Source of the DNA: Clostridiales bacterium
GTDB lineage: Bacteria; Bacillota; Clostridia; Lachnospirales; Lachnospiraceae
DNA length: 64,000 nucleotides
Assembly: GCA_029010495.1 (NCBI GenBank)
Contig: JAQXKO010000014.1
Coordinates: forward strand, 1 to 64,000
Reading direction: 5' to 3'
The translations under genes were made by a program, and so were the position numbers. Position 1 is the first letter of the stretch. Each line of letters begins with the position of its first letter. Under the pieces are notes generated by a model that searched no databases, was not told the origin of the DNA, and was given only the letters and a program-made list of their open reading frames with translations. Shown piece after piece: positions 28,572-39,586 of the stretch.

Positions 28572-31000
28572 TATGCGCTCCATTCTGCCGCCTTCTGCGG
28601 TATAAGCTCTACTGCTGAAAGTGCTTTTTCGAATTCAAAATCATCCGCGAAGCTCTTAACTTCTTCAAAAAGATGCTTAAGAGATTTGCCGCCGAAGGAA
28701 AACATACCGGCCTCCGAACAAAGTCTTGAAATCTCCTCTCCGTCATATAGGTCGCATGCGGATGCTATATCTTCAACGTATATTTCAAGCATTGATTCCT
28801 CAAGCTCAAGTCTGAAATTAAAGTCGGCAATGTTAACCTCTTCACTGTTCTCGCTTCCATATTGATAAAGATAAGAACGACATTCCTCAATAACTCTTGA
28901 ATACAGGCTTATCAGCTCTGATTCATTCTCGTAAATAAAATCGTATTTTTCTTCCCTGCCGGCATGCTCGATTTTTTTGGCAAGTTCAGAAAGCTCAATC
29001 GCGCCGATGCTTCTTGCACTGCTCTTAAGAGCATGAACTTCTATAATATAATTATTCCATGAGCTTGTCTTAAACAGGGACTCAATGTAATTCTTTTTCT
29101 GATTACCGTTTCTGACAAATATTGATAAGATATTTTCATAAGCCGCAACATCTCCGCCGCAGTATACAATGCCCTGGTCAGGTGAGAAATATGTTGTTGC
29201 GGGTCTGTTCTCAACAGCTTTCTCTTCCTTTTTCTCGGTTGATATATGTTTTTGAAGAAGCTTATCGGGAAGCCAGCTTTTAAGCATTCTGTCAAGAACA
29301 TTAAGCTCAATAGGCTTTGCCATAAAATCCGAAAATCCCGCGTTTATAAACATTTCCTTAACGCCGCTGATTGCATTGGCCGTAAGCGCCACGATAGGAA
29401 GCTTTTTATAATATATATCAGGCATGCTCCTGATAATCCTTGTAACCTCCACACCGTCCATTTCAGGCATCATGTGATCCATAAAGACAAGATGGAAATC
29501 TTTATTTTTGAGAGCCTTAATTGCCGCCGGACCGCTGTCGACCGTTACAATCTGCATTCCGTACGGTCTCATAAGACCGGCTGCAACCTCTCTGTTAATT
29601 TCATTGTCGTCAACAATAAGTACTCTTGCCTTCGGAGCAATAAACCGGTTGCCTGCCTTATTGTTATCATTTAAGTCAATAAGAGATTCGTTGTTAAGAG
29701 CAGCCGCAATCGACAATGCATAAAAAGGCTTGTAAATCACTCTTATATTGCCCTCAGGCTCAATTGCATTAATCTTATCCTGGATAAGAACCACATCAAG
29801 ATAGCTTGAAAGCGTAATAAAATAGTCCTTATTGCCAAGATATTCTTCTTTGCCGATAAAACAGTGTGTTATTCTGTCGCTGTATTTTGCAATAGTACCG
29901 GAAAGAGTTTCAAAGGTTGGGAAATTATGAAAATCCACTTTAAGACCCTTGCCGATTACGCTCATTAATTCATTATATGTATTCTCCACAACCTCATGAT
30001 TAAACTTTGAAAAATCAAAATATGATACAACATGAAGGTTTTCTGCATTTTTTACCTTAATAAACGGCTTCTCGTTTGTTACCGCCAAAGGAAGCGTAAG
30101 CTTAAACTCTGAGCCCTTGCCGTATTTACTTCTTACGTTAATAAAGCCACCCATTCTCGTAGCAAGACGTTTTGAAATTGCAAGTCCGAGTCCGGTACCC
30201 TCCACGCTTCGGTTCTTTCTTGTATCTACCTGCTGGAAGCTTGTAAAGAGCTTTTCAAGGTTTTCTTCCGTGATACCGATACCCGTATCAATTACAGCGA
30301 TGGAAAGGTTAATTCCATAATCGTGCTTTGTCCTGGTAACCTTAAGCTCTACGGAGCCTTCCTTTGTAAACTTTATTGCATTTGTAAGAATATTTATTAT
30401 AATCTGTCTGATTCTTAGCTCATCACCATAAAGACCCACGGGAATGTCAGGGTCAATATCAACAATTATTTCAATATCCTTATTGCCTTTTCGTGTCATG
30501 GCCATATTGATAACGTCATTAATTGTTGAAGCAATATTAAATTCCTCCTCAATAATCTCCATTTTGCCCGAATCAATCTTGGAGAAGTCGAGAATATCAT
30601 TAATAATGGACAGAAGGCTTCGTCCGGAAGACTGAATATTATTGCAGTTTTCCCTTACAGTCTTTGAAATATTGCTTTCACGCAGAGTAAGCTCGCACAT
30701 ACCTACGATGGCATTCATCGGAGTTCTGATTTCGTGTGACATATTTGCAAGGAAGTCAGTCTTCGATCGTTCTGCCCTCTTGGCCTTCATTGCCTGTGAG
30801 CTCAAATCCTCCTCCATATGTCTTAAATAATTAATCAGAAAAGTCACACATATTTCAGCAACCATAATCCATAGAAAAACAAGTGCTGACCATGAAAGAG
30901 CAACAGAAAACACACAAAGAATTATCGAAATACATGTATAAATAAGCCATGCATATCTCAAATGCTCATACTTGATTTTAAAACTATTACTACGCTCCAT
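28571..31000 (-). CDS. Hybrid sensor histidine kinase with receiver and Hpt domains
   Basis: TM pair, MSHEIRTPMNAIVGM, HATPase motifs, REC (VDDNEIN, FMDHMMPEMDG), Hpt HALKSSARSIGA. Confidence 0.94.
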   Translation of the reverse strand: MERSNSFKIKYEHLRYAWLIYTCISIILCVFSVALSWSALVFLWIMVAEICVTFLINYLRHMEEDLSSQAMKAKRAERSKTDFLANMSHEIRTPMNAIVGMCELTLRESNISKTVRENCNNIQSSGRSLLSIINDILDFSKIDSGKMEIIEEEFNIASTINDVINMAMTRKGNKDIEIIVDIDPDIPVGLYGDELRIRQIIINILTNAIKFTKEGSVELKVTRTKHDYGINLSIAVIDTGIGITEENLEKLFTSFQQVDTRKNRSVEGTGLGLAISKRLATRMGGFINVRSKYGKGSEFKLTLPLAVTNEKPFIKVKNAENLHVVSYFDFSKFNHEVVENTYNELMSVIGKGLKVDFHNFPTFETLSGTIAKYSDRITHCFIGKEEYLGNKDYFITLSSYLDVVLIQDKINAIEPEGNIRVIYKPFYALSIAAALNNESLIDLNDNNKAGNRFIAPKARVLIVDDNEINREVAAGLMRPYGMQIVTVDSGPAAIKALKNKDFHLVFMDHMMPEMDGVEVTRIIRSMPDIYYKKLPIVALTANAISGVKEMFINAGFSDFMAKPIELNVLDRMLKSWLPDKLLQKHISTEKKEEKAVENRPATTYFSPDQGIVYCGGDVAAYENILSIFVRNGNQKKNYIESLFKTSSWNNYIIEVHALKSSARSIGAIELSELAKKIEHAGREEKYDFIYENESELISLYSRVIEECRSYLYQYGSENSEEVNIADFNFRLELEESMLEIYVEDIASACDLYDGEEISRLCSEAGMFSFGGKSLKHLFEEVKSFADDFEFEKALSAVELIPQKAAEWSA

Positions 31001-31011
31001 ATTCTACCTCT

Positions 31012-32409
31012 CTAGACTGTACATTTATTAAGCCATTTCCCCGAAATAAATCTTAAGGAAAATACCAGGGCCCTGGCTATCCAGTCAACAAACATCGCTA
31101 TCCATACGGCTATCGGTCCGAAACCCGACACCCTGATTAAATATATACAAAGTGCAACTCTTAATGTCCACATGATAATCGTTGACGAAATCATGGAAAA
31201 GCTCACATCTCCAGCCGCCCTTATACCATATGCCGGTACAAAGGCTACAGCCCATATAAACGGCTTGACAATTGTTATCGCAAGCATCATTTCCATACAA
31301 ATCCTGCCGCTTGTTTCATTCATATCACCCAGTCTGATGATTAACGGTGTTGCGGCATATATTACTATGCTTGAAATGAGAACTCCCCAGAATGCATAGG
31401 TTGTAAGCTTAACAATATAATACCTTGCCTCGTTGAAGCGTCCGGCTCCTATGGCCTGGCCCACGACCGTCATCATACCGATACCGATGCCGATGCCTAC
31501 CATACCGGTTAAGCCTTCAAGCATGATTGCCATTGCCTGAGCCGCCATCTGGTCCGTTGATAATGTTGCCACCGACGACTGGATTGCCAGCTTGCCAAAC
31601 TGAAACATACCGTTTTCTATGCCTGCCGGTATTCCGACAGCCAGAATAAATTTAATCTTTGAAAAATCAGGTTTTAGTCTCAATACATCTCTTATTACGA
31701 TTATCTGTCGCGGTTTCCTGAGATAATAAAAGACTACAGCCATGCAGAATACTCTGGAAAAAAGTGTGGATATTGCTGCGCCCTTTACCCCGAGGCCGAA
31801 CACAAAAATCAAAACAGCGTTTCCGGCGATATTAATGCAATTGCCGATTATTGAGATTTTCATCGGAAATTTTGCATTGCCCTCTGCCCTGAAAAAGGCT
31901 GCTCCGGCACAAAACAATGCCAAAAAAGGGAATGATGCTGCCGTTATATAAAAATATATAACCGAATACTCCATTACCTCCTTTTCGACACTGCCGAAAA
32001 GCAATTTAAGAAGAGGCCCGGCAAACACAAGGCAGACAATTGTAAGAAGCATCGAAAGCGTCAAAACTGTGAGAACCACCTGTCCGGCAGTTCTGTTGGC
32101 ATTTTGCCTGTCATCCCTGCCCAGATATTGTGAGCATATGATAACTGCACCTGTTGCCAGTGCTGAAAATACCTGTATGACAAGTATATTGAGCTGATCG
32201 ACGTTCGAAACTGCCGAAATGGATGAGCTGCCGACTCTTGATACCATCATCATGTCTGCAACACCCATAAGCTGACCGAGAAACTGCTCAAGAATAAGCG
32301 GAATCAGCAGCGCCTTAAGTGCTCTTCCCGAAAATAATAATTTATCTTTTTCTATTAAATTCCTGTCATAAAAATATCTGTCAAATAAACCTGCTTGATT
32401 GTCATTCAT
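31012..32409 (-). CDS. MATE family efflux transporter
   Basis: 12-TM MATE-type protein with conserved MATE N-terminal half. Confidence 0.88.
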   Translation of the reverse strand: MNDNQAGLFDRYFYDRNLIEKDKLLFSGRALKALLIPLILEQFLGQLMGVADMMMVSRVGSSSISAVSNVDQLNILVIQVFSALATGAVIICSQYLGRDDRQNANRTAGQVVLTVLTLSMLLTIVCLVFAGPLLKLLFGSVEKEVMEYSVIYFYITAASFPFLALFCAGAAFFRAEGNAKFPMKISIIGNCINIAGNAVLIFVFGLGVKGAAISTLFSRVFCMAVVFYYLRKPRQIIVIRDVLRLKPDFSKIKFILAVGIPAGIENGMFQFGKLAIQSSVATLSTDQMAAQAMAIMLEGLTGMVGIGIGIGMMTVVGQAIGAGRFNEARYYIVKLTTYAFWGVLISSIVIYAATPLIIRLGDMNETSGRICMEMMLAITIVKPFIWAVAFVPAYGIRAAGDVSFSMISSTIIMWTLRVALCIYLIRVSGFGPIAVWIAMFVDWIARALVFSLRFISGKWLNKCTV

Positions 32410-32589
32410 AACAGTTACCCAGTTTTTCCTAAAATATATACCCATTATGACCTATTTTACATAATTACGTCAATTATAACACACCTAAAGAAATTTAGCC
32501 ATATATTTTATAAAATTCTGCAAACAAAAAAAACTTCAGGCATATTATATTGCCCCGCAAAATACCTGCTTTCGGAGGCGGTATAAAAT

Positions 32590-33087
32590 TTACACTGAAG
32601 TTTTTTTATATTTCTTATTTAATATAAAATATAATAATAAAAGTCCGATTATCGCACCGGCACAATCTATTAGCACATCTGTAATCCGTCCTGCCCGTCC
32701 CGGCACAAAAAGCTGGTGATATTCATCCGAGCAGGCATATAATACAGTTATAATAAAGCTTAATATATATCCTTTTTTCTTATTAAAAATACAAATCCCG
32801 TCATCACCCTTCTTCACCGGCAGGAACACTCCTGCCAGGAGAAGCGCCAGAAGAAAATATTCTGACATGTGAGCTCCCTTTCTTAAGGGATATGTGTATT
32901 TACCGATACATTCAATTTGTTCTTCCTCGGACATTGCTTCAAAATCTTCTATAAAAAAGCTACAAAGCTTAAAGCACATTCCGTCACTGAGCTCTGACGA
33001 TTCCTCTGCGGTTTCCGAAGAAAACATAAAAATAATAACCATCCAGATAAGGCTGAATGCAAGAAAAATTATACGTCGTCTGTTCAT
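32590..33087 (-). CDS. VanZ family protein
   Basis: VanZ-like FSSE...RKGAHMSEYFLLALLL...DEYHQLFVPGRAGRITDVLIDCAGAIIG. Confidence 0.85.
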   Translation of the reverse strand: MNRRRIIFLAFSLIWMVIIFMFSSETAEESSELSDGMCFKLCSFFIEDFEAMSEEEQIECIGKYTYPLRKGAHMSEYFLLALLLAGVFLPVKKGDDGICIFNKKKGYILSFIITVLYACSDEYHQLFVPGRAGRITDVLIDCAGAIIGLLLLYFILNKKYKKTSV

Positions 33088-33088
33088 A

Positions 33089-34300
33089 TTATAAGTTAGT
33101 TCTGACAAGCTTAGGCTTGTATGCATTTTCCTGTAATGAATTCATAATCTGTGCTTTATGCTCTGTACCGAAACATTCTAACGTAATTCTAAGCTCAACC
33201 TCTGCATTACGATTTGTTGAAACAAACTGATTGTGTTCAAGCTTGATTACATTACCCTGCTCCCTGGCAATAATGTCAGCAACCTTTGAAAGCTCGCCCG
33301 GCTTATCAGGAAGAAGCACGGAAACGGTAAATATTCTGTCTCTGAATATTAACCCCTGTGAAACAACCGATGACATTGTGATGACATCCATATTGCCGCC
33401 GCTTAGAATTGATACAACTCTCTTTCCCTTTACATCAAGATGCTTAAGCGCCGCAACAGTCAAAAGACCTGAGTTTTCGACAATCATTTTATGATTTTCA
33501 ACCATATCAAGGAAGGAAACAACGAGCTCATCATCAGTAACCGTTATAATATCATCAAGATTTTTACTTATGTAAGGGAATATATTAGATCCCGGAGTCT
33601 TAACCGCAGTACCGTCAGCAATTGTGTTAACAGAAGGAAGAGTTACAACCTTTCCCTGCTTGATTGATTCCTTCATGCAGGCTGCTCCCGCAGGTTCCAC
33701 TCCGATAACCTTAATCTTTGGGTTAAGAAGCTTTGCCAGGGTCGAAACACCTGTTGCTAGACCACCTCCGCCGATAGGAACAAGAATATACTCTACAAGA
33801 GGCAATTCCTTAAAAATCTCCATGGCTATGGTTCCCTGACCTGTTGCAACCGCAAGATCATCAAAAGGATGAATAAATGTATATCCGTGCTCGTTTGCAA
33901 GCTCATACGCCTTCTGACAGGCCTCATCATATACGTCACCGTAGAGAACCACCTCTGCGCCATAATTCTTTGTTCTGTTCACCTTTATCAGAGGAGTAGT
34001 TGTCGGCATCACGATAACTGCCTTTGCGCCAAAGCATTTTGCAGCATAAGCCACTCCCTGTGCATGATTGCCGGCTGATGCGGTAATAAGTCCCCTGCTC
34101 CTTTCCTCCCCGGTCAGGGTACTAATCTTATAATAAGCCCCCCTCAGCTTATAAGCTCCTGTTAGCTGCATGTTTTCCGGCTTAAGATATACTTTATTTC
34201 CTGTCTGTTCCGACAGATAATCACTATACATAAGCTTTGTTTCAAGTGTAACCTCCCTGACTGTTTCGGAAGCCTGTTCAAAATCATTTAATGTAAGCAT
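33089..34300 (-). CDS. ilvA: Threonine ammonia-lyase with C-terminal ACT domain
   Basis: PLP motif TGAYKLRGAYYKI, SAGNHAQGVAYAA, IGGGGLATG; C-terminal ACT. Symbol ilvA vs tdcB not certain. Confidence 0.9.
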   Translation of the reverse strand: MLTLNDFEQASETVREVTLETKLMYSDYLSEQTGNKVYLKPENMQLTGAYKLRGAYYKISTLTGEERSRGLITASAGNHAQGVAYAAKCFGAKAVIVMPTTTPLIKVNRTKNYGAEVVLYGDVYDEACQKAYELANEHGYTFIHPFDDLAVATGQGTIAMEIFKELPLVEYILVPIGGGGLATGVSTLAKLLNPKIKVIGVEPAGAACMKESIKQGKVVTLPSVNTIADGTAVKTPGSNIFPYISKNLDDIITVTDDELVVSFLDMVENHKMIVENSGLLTVAALKHLDVKGKRVVSILSGGNMDVITMSSVVSQGLIFRDRIFTVSVLLPDKPGELSKVADIIAREQGNVIKLEHNQFVSTNRNAEVELRITLECFGTEHKAQIMNSLQENAYKPKLVRTNL

Positions 34301-34402
34301 AATTATACCTCCGCGTTACCATAGTTTATTTGAAAATACCGGTTATAACGGACAACGTATCCGGTATTATAATATTATCTGCCTGACATTACAGCATTTT
34401 TA

Positions 34403-35785
34403 TCAAACGGTATGACCATCATCGACAAGATTTGTAATCCATAAGCCTTTATTTATGAGTACATATCCTACCATTACCTTAATTATATCTATTACCTGTA
34501 CGGTAATATATATTGCATAGATGCTTAAGCCTGTAAAATATGATAATACAAATGCAACAGGAACTGCCACGCTCCATGAAAAAACACTGTCAAACAGGAA
34601 TGTCACTACAGTCTTGCCGCCTGAACGAAGCGTAAAATACAAGGCATTAAGGAAGCCCTGTATAGGAAAAAACAAGGCAGTAATTATAATAAATCTTGTT
34701 GCCATTCTGCGTACCTCAGGCGACGTATCATAAGCCTTAGGGAATACACCGGCTGCAGCAACTAAAATAACACATAATATTATACAGAGAAATGCAGTAA
34801 ATTTCATTAATGCAAAGGAATCCTTCTTTGCCTCCTCATATTCACTTGCACCGAGTCTCTGACCTATGAGGATGCCGACCGCATGACCCATAGCAACAAA
34901 TACAACATTAAACAGGTTACATATTGCATTGGAAATATTAAAGCCCGCAATTATCTCAGGCCCTCTTAATGAATAGCATTGTGTAAGTACCGCAATACCG
35001 GCAGACCACAAAAACTCGTTAAGGAAAATCGGCAGGCCTTTTTTGATGATAGGAAATGCAATATTCCATGGTACAAGAATTTTTTTATATATTCCCTTAA
35101 TAAAATCATATTTATCTCTTCTTATGTGAGTCCAGAAAACTACAACAAGACATTCGGATACTCTTGCAATTACCGTGGCAATAGCCGCTCCCTCTACACC
35201 AAGTCTTGGGAACACCCACTTTCCGTAAATCAGGAAATAGTTAAAAACAATATCAAATACGACCGATACAATACCTGCAATCATCGGTGTAATGCTCTCT
35301 CCCGTTTCCCTGAGTGAGCTCGCATATATCTGAGTAATTACAAACGGTATTGTATTAAGAAGCATAATTGCAAGATATTTCTTTGCCAGTGAAAGAGTCA
35401 GTACCATATCAATATTTTCACTTTCACCATGCAGATAAAGATTGATAAGATTTTCCCCGAAACACGAGAAAACAAATAAACCACCTAAAAGACATACCAG
35501 ACAAATATAAATTTTAATCCTGAAGGTGTTTCTAAAGCCCTCCCTGTCACCCTTACCGTAATACTGGGCGGCATATATACCCGGGCCCGATAATCCGCCG
35601 AATATGGCAAGATTAAATACAAACATCAGCTGACCCACTATCGAGACGCCGCTCATAGCTTCTGTTCCGAGACTTCCCACCATAAGGTTATCAACCAGAA
35701 GCACCATATTTGTAATCCCGTTTTGAATAATCATGGGAACAGCCAGCTTTAATGCTTTGTTATATATACTTTTCATGTTAATCAC
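34403..35785 (-). CDS. MATE family efflux transporter
   Basis: 12-TM, MATE motifs (QNGITNMVLLVDNLMVGSLGTEAMSGVSIVGQLMF). Confidence 0.9.
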   Translation of the reverse strand: MINMKSIYNKALKLAVPMIIQNGITNMVLLVDNLMVGSLGTEAMSGVSIVGQLMFVFNLAIFGGLSGPGIYAAQYYGKGDREGFRNTFRIKIYICLVCLLGGLFVFSCFGENLINLYLHGESENIDMVLTLSLAKKYLAIMLLNTIPFVITQIYASSLRETGESITPMIAGIVSVVFDIVFNYFLIYGKWVFPRLGVEGAAIATVIARVSECLVVVFWTHIRRDKYDFIKGIYKKILVPWNIAFPIIKKGLPIFLNEFLWSAGIAVLTQCYSLRGPEIIAGFNISNAICNLFNVVFVAMGHAVGILIGQRLGASEYEEAKKDSFALMKFTAFLCIILCVILVAAAGVFPKAYDTSPEVRRMATRFIIITALFFPIQGFLNALYFTLRSGGKTVVTFLFDSVFSWSVAVPVAFVLSYFTGLSIYAIYITVQVIDIIKVMVGYVLINKGLWITNLVDDGHTV

Positions 35786-35797
35786 CTATTAAGCATA

Positions 35798-37312
35798 TCA
35801 CCTCATAATATGCCTGTCAAAATATTTCGATTTTTTCGCTAATTCATCTTCAAACTTTTCGATTCCGTACTCCTCCGCCAATGTTTTCTTTGTCGAAAAA
35901 AGATTTGTTCCAAGTCCGAGCCTGTCACCTTCAACAGTTGCTCCAAGTGCGGCAAGTGTAGTAGGGAACATGTCCATAATATTAAAATCACGGTTATATA
36001 CCTCGCCATGGGGAACTGCCGGTGTATTAATAAATACATTGTATATACGTCTCTCGTATCCTGTTTCCTCAAGTTTACCGTACACCTTCGACATTGATAA
36101 ATGGTCACCCGTCAATATGATTGTCGTATTTTCATAAAACGGCTGCGTTTTTATCCATTCCACAAATTCAACAGTCTGACGTGCCGAACACGCAATTGCA
36201 TTTTCATATTCGGTATCATATTCATCCCTGCATAGTCTGCATTTATAGCCGTTCGGATAATGTGAATCAATTGTAAATACGGAAAAATTAAACGGTTCAT
36301 CCTTTTTTGCAATCTCTGCAAGCTTTTCCTTAGCCATATCAAAGAGCTTTTCGTCCTCAATTCCCCAGAATACCTTATAATCCTTATCAATTCTGCCTGT
36401 ATCTATTGCATAATCATAATCATATATTACATATTCACCATGAGAATCCACAAAATTCTTTGTGCCGCCAAATTCAGCCTTTGAACCCTGAACAAGATAA
36501 TTTCTATATCCGTTTTCCGCAAGAATTTCTCCAAGAGAGACAGCTCCCGGCATAAAAAAGTCATAATTATCCATATCATTATTTCTCATCGGAATCTTAA
36601 AAGGAAGACCTGTTGTCTGACCGAAAAAAGATGCAATAGTCCATGCTGAAAATGCAGACTGATATGCACCTCCAAGCATGCCTTCACCCGTATTTGAGAA
36701 GCTTATATTGGAATCGTCCTGCGCATAATTCACAAGCCCCGGTATAATATTCTCCTTATTTGCTCCGCCGATTTCCTCATTTACAAAGGTAGTTTCCATT
36801 GACTCCAGATAAATATAAACAAGGTTTCTTTTTTTCTCAGGAAACTTTATTTCCACATCTCTTGGTGAAACATAATTATCTTCAAAAAAAGTTGAAACAA
36901 CAACCTGGGATTTAATAAAATTAAAAACCTTAAAATCCACCCAGAACTTAATTCCGTCAAAAATAAGAAGTGCAAAGGCAATATATAAAATTATCTTTTT
37001 AAACCATGGCTCTTTCGCCTTAAGTGCCGGATGCTTTTTGAACAGAACAATTATACCGATAATCAATAAAGACAAGCCTATTGCCGGAAGAAGTCCCTTT
37101 AAAATATAGCTCATCACAATGCCCCAGTCAACACCGCCCATCGGTACCAGAAGATTGAAAACCATGACAGAGAGTGATATACCCTTAATCTCCTCCTTGG
37201 CCCATATCATTGCGGTAAGTAACAAAATGCCGATTGTAAGCATTACCACGCGCGATACATAAGCAGGCTCTTTTTTTGTTTTTTTATTATTGGTTTGATT
37301 ATCTTTATTCAT
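35798..37312 (-). CDS. LTA synthase-family (phosphoglycerol transferase/sulfatase) protein
   Basis: N-terminal TMs, YLESMETTF catalytic Thr region, TGDHLSMSK. Confidence 0.85.
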   Translation of the reverse strand: MNKDNQTNNKKTKKEPAYVSRVVMLTIGILLLTAMIWAKEEIKGISLSVMVFNLLVPMGGVDWGIVMSYILKGLLPAIGLSLLIIGIIVLFKKHPALKAKEPWFKKIILYIAFALLIFDGIKFWVDFKVFNFIKSQVVVSTFFEDNYVSPRDVEIKFPEKKRNLVYIYLESMETTFVNEEIGGANKENIIPGLVNYAQDDSNISFSNTGEGMLGGAYQSAFSAWTIASFFGQTTGLPFKIPMRNNDMDNYDFFMPGAVSLGEILAENGYRNYLVQGSKAEFGGTKNFVDSHGEYVIYDYDYAIDTGRIDKDYKVFWGIEDEKLFDMAKEKLAEIAKKDEPFNFSVFTIDSHYPNGYKCRLCRDEYDTEYENAIACSARQTVEFVEWIKTQPFYENTTIILTGDHLSMSKVYGKLEETGYERRIYNVFINTPAVPHGEVYNRDFNIMDMFPTTLAALGATVEGDRLGLGTNLFSTKKTLAEEYGIEKFEDELAKKSKYFDRHIMR

Positions 37313-37517
37313 TTCGTATCCTATCCCATTTTTAGTAGTATCACCGAATTAAATCGAATTATGCTGCATCAATATAGTATAGACAAATTTACAAATACCC
37401 GCAATAGCCAAATCGAAAAATTAATTTCAACTTAATATAATTTATTTGTGCAAAATGTCAAAAGAAATAATTTTCCCGGCAAAAGATAAATTACAGCTGC
37501 AAATCATCGGACAAAAA

Positions 37518-37543
37518 ATGCTCCCTGATTATTCAGAGAGCAT
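37518..37543 (-). terminator. Terminator downstream of the second degV-type gene
   Basis: atgctccctga-ttat-tcagagagcat, T run on the minus strand. Confidence 0.75.
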
Positions 37544-37619
37544 TGTAAAAATATCATTCATCAACCGTTCATAATATGAATAATAATATGTATCAATAAC
37601 CATTAGTTTACGTCACAGA

Positions 37620-38507
37620 TTATCTTGTTTCACCAAGGAACATCAGTCCCAGTGTTCCCGGACCCGAATGGGCACCTATGCTTGGCCCAAGATCAAGTAT
37701 CTCAACAGGAAGCTCTGCATCAGGAAATTCCTCCTTTAACATCTCAACCAATGCATTGGCATCCTCTATAACGTCTGCATGGATTACGCCGACAAGAATC
37801 TGCTTATCAATATATGAACCAATCCTTTCCTTCATATAATCAATAAGATACTTTATACTCTTCTTACGTCCGCGCACCTTACTTATCGGTATGAGTTTAC
37901 CCTCTTCATTAATAATTAAAACAGGCTTGATATTAATCATTGTACCTAATACTGCTGAGGTTTTTGAAACACGTCCGCCTCTGTACAGATATTCCAGACT
38001 GTCAACAGTAAACACACCGCAAAGATGAGGAACAAGCCCTTCAAGAATCCGTGCGGCTTCTTCAATGCTCTTACCCTCTTTTTTAAGCATAAGACCCTTT
38101 TTAATTAACAGCTTTTCATTTGATGTGGCAGAGAAAGAATCTATTACAATAATCTTCATTTCGGGATATTCTTCCATAACTTCGTTTGCGCCGTTAATAA
38201 TATTCTGAATTCCCGAGCTTAGGGCAGATGAGAAGCTGATAAAAAGAATATCCTTTCCCTGTTTGGCAACCTCCGTGAATTTTTCAAGTATCACAGCAGG
38301 ATTACTGGCCATGGTACCGGCCTTTTTACCTTCACGCATTCCGTCATAAAATTCCTTATTTGAGAGGAATTCATCTTCCCCGTATAATTTTTCATCAAGC
38401 AAATAATAATGAGGAATAACAAGCACATTATTCTCATTTATATAGCTTTCACTAAGATCAGCATTGCTCTCTGTTGCAAATATATACTCTCTCATATATA
38501 CCTCCAA
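37620..38507 (-). CDS. DegV-family protein
   Basis: ESNADLSESYI, FISFSSALSSGIQNI, GRVSKTSAVLGTMINIKPVLIINEEGKL, IGAHSGPGTLGLMF. Confidence 0.92.
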   Translation of the reverse strand: MEVYMREYIFATESNADLSESYINENNVLVIPHYYLLDEKLYGEDEFLSNKEFYDGMREGKKAGTMASNPAVILEKFTEVAKQGKDILFISFSSALSSGIQNIINGANEVMEEYPEMKIIVIDSFSATSNEKLLIKKGLMLKKEGKSIEEAARILEGLVPHLCGVFTVDSLEYLYRGGRVSKTSAVLGTMINIKPVLIINEEGKLIPISKVRGRKKSIKYLIDYMKERIGSYIDKQILVGVIHADVIEDANALVEMLKEEFPDAELPVEILDLGPSIGAHSGPGTLGLMFLGETR

Positions 38508-38566
38508 ATAAAAAATTATAATTATCCCAAAATAATCTCAAATATTTAATATATGAGATTAATCTG

Positions 38567-39568
38567 TTACTCTGATCGCTTATCGCGCTTCATAAGTGCC
38601 GTAACGGTTTCCTTTGGATTTGCCCCATGATTTATCACTTTATCTATTGCGGAAATAATAGGCATTTCAATACCGTATTTCTCAGAAAGCTTTATAGCTG
38701 CCGGAAGAGCATTAATTCCTTCAACTACCATACCAACCTCTTTTATAGCTTCCTCAGGCGTCTTTCCGCTTCCGATAAGCATACCGGCCTTATTATTTCT
38801 GCTGTGGATGCTCATGGCAGTAACTATCAGATCACCGATACCGGCAAGGCCATAAAAGGTTTCTGCATTACATCCCATCGCAATTCCCAGTCTTGTGATT
38901 TCAACCATACCTCTGGTAATAAGAGCAGCCTTTGAATTATCTCCGTAGCCTATACCCACGGCTATACCTGCCGCAAGCGCAATGACATTTTTTAATGCAC
39001 CGCAAAGCTCCACACCAAGCACGTCCGTGTTAGTATATACTCTCATGCATGTATTCATAAACACATCCTGAACTGCCTTTGCTGCCTCGTAATCCTCGCA
39101 GGCTGATACTATTGTGGTCGGCATATCCTTTGCGACCTCTTCGGCATGAGTAGGACCTGATAATGCGACAAGTCTGGCTTTAGTCTTCCCGATCCTGTTA
39201 AACTCTTCCCTGATAATTCCCGTCATTGTAAGAAGTGTATCCGCTTCTATTCCCTTTGCGACGTCAACCACAATCTGGTCATCCTTTATGTATGGGGCAG
39301 CCTGTTTTGAAGTTCCTCTGACAAATACTGAAGGTACGGCCATGAGAATAATATCCTTATTATCACATACCTCTTCAATACTTTTTGTAAACCTCATGCA
39401 TTTGGGAATTTCCATATACGGAAGATTCGGATGAACTCCCGTTTTTTGAAGATTATCAATTTCTTCAGGAAGCGCTGACCATACGGTCACATCTTTCCCA
39501 TCATTTGCCAACATTCTGGCAAGCGCCATGCCCCATGTGCCGGCTCCAAGTACACCTATACTTATCAT
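38567..39568 (-). CDS. gpsA: NAD(P)H-dependent glycerol-3-phosphate dehydrogenase
   Basis: GAGTWGMALA, SGPTHAEEVA, LCGALKNVIALAAGIAVG. Confidence 0.95.
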   Translation of the reverse strand: MISIGVLGAGTWGMALARMLANDGKDVTVWSALPEEIDNLQKTGVHPNLPYMEIPKCMRFTKSIEEVCDNKDIILMAVPSVFVRGTSKQAAPYIKDDQIVVDVAKGIEADTLLTMTGIIREEFNRIGKTKARLVALSGPTHAEEVAKDMPTTIVSACEDYEAAKAVQDVFMNTCMRVYTNTDVLGVELCGALKNVIALAAGIAVGIGYGDNSKAALITRGMVEITRLGIAMGCNAETFYGLAGIGDLIVTAMSIHSRNNKAGMLIGSGKTPEEAIKEVGMVVEGINALPAAIKLSEKYGIEMPIISAIDKVINHGANPKETVTALMKRDKRSE

Positions 39569-39586
39569 ATTTACCTCGAATTAATA

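Noticed and set aside
34301-34402. Possible T-box or leader peptide upstream of threonine ammonia-lyase (GGTAACGCGG)
   Set aside because: Leader is only about 100 nt, mostly an AATACCGG...CCGGTATT terminator of the upstream MATE gene; no T-box specifier architecture and no Thr/Ile-rich ORF.
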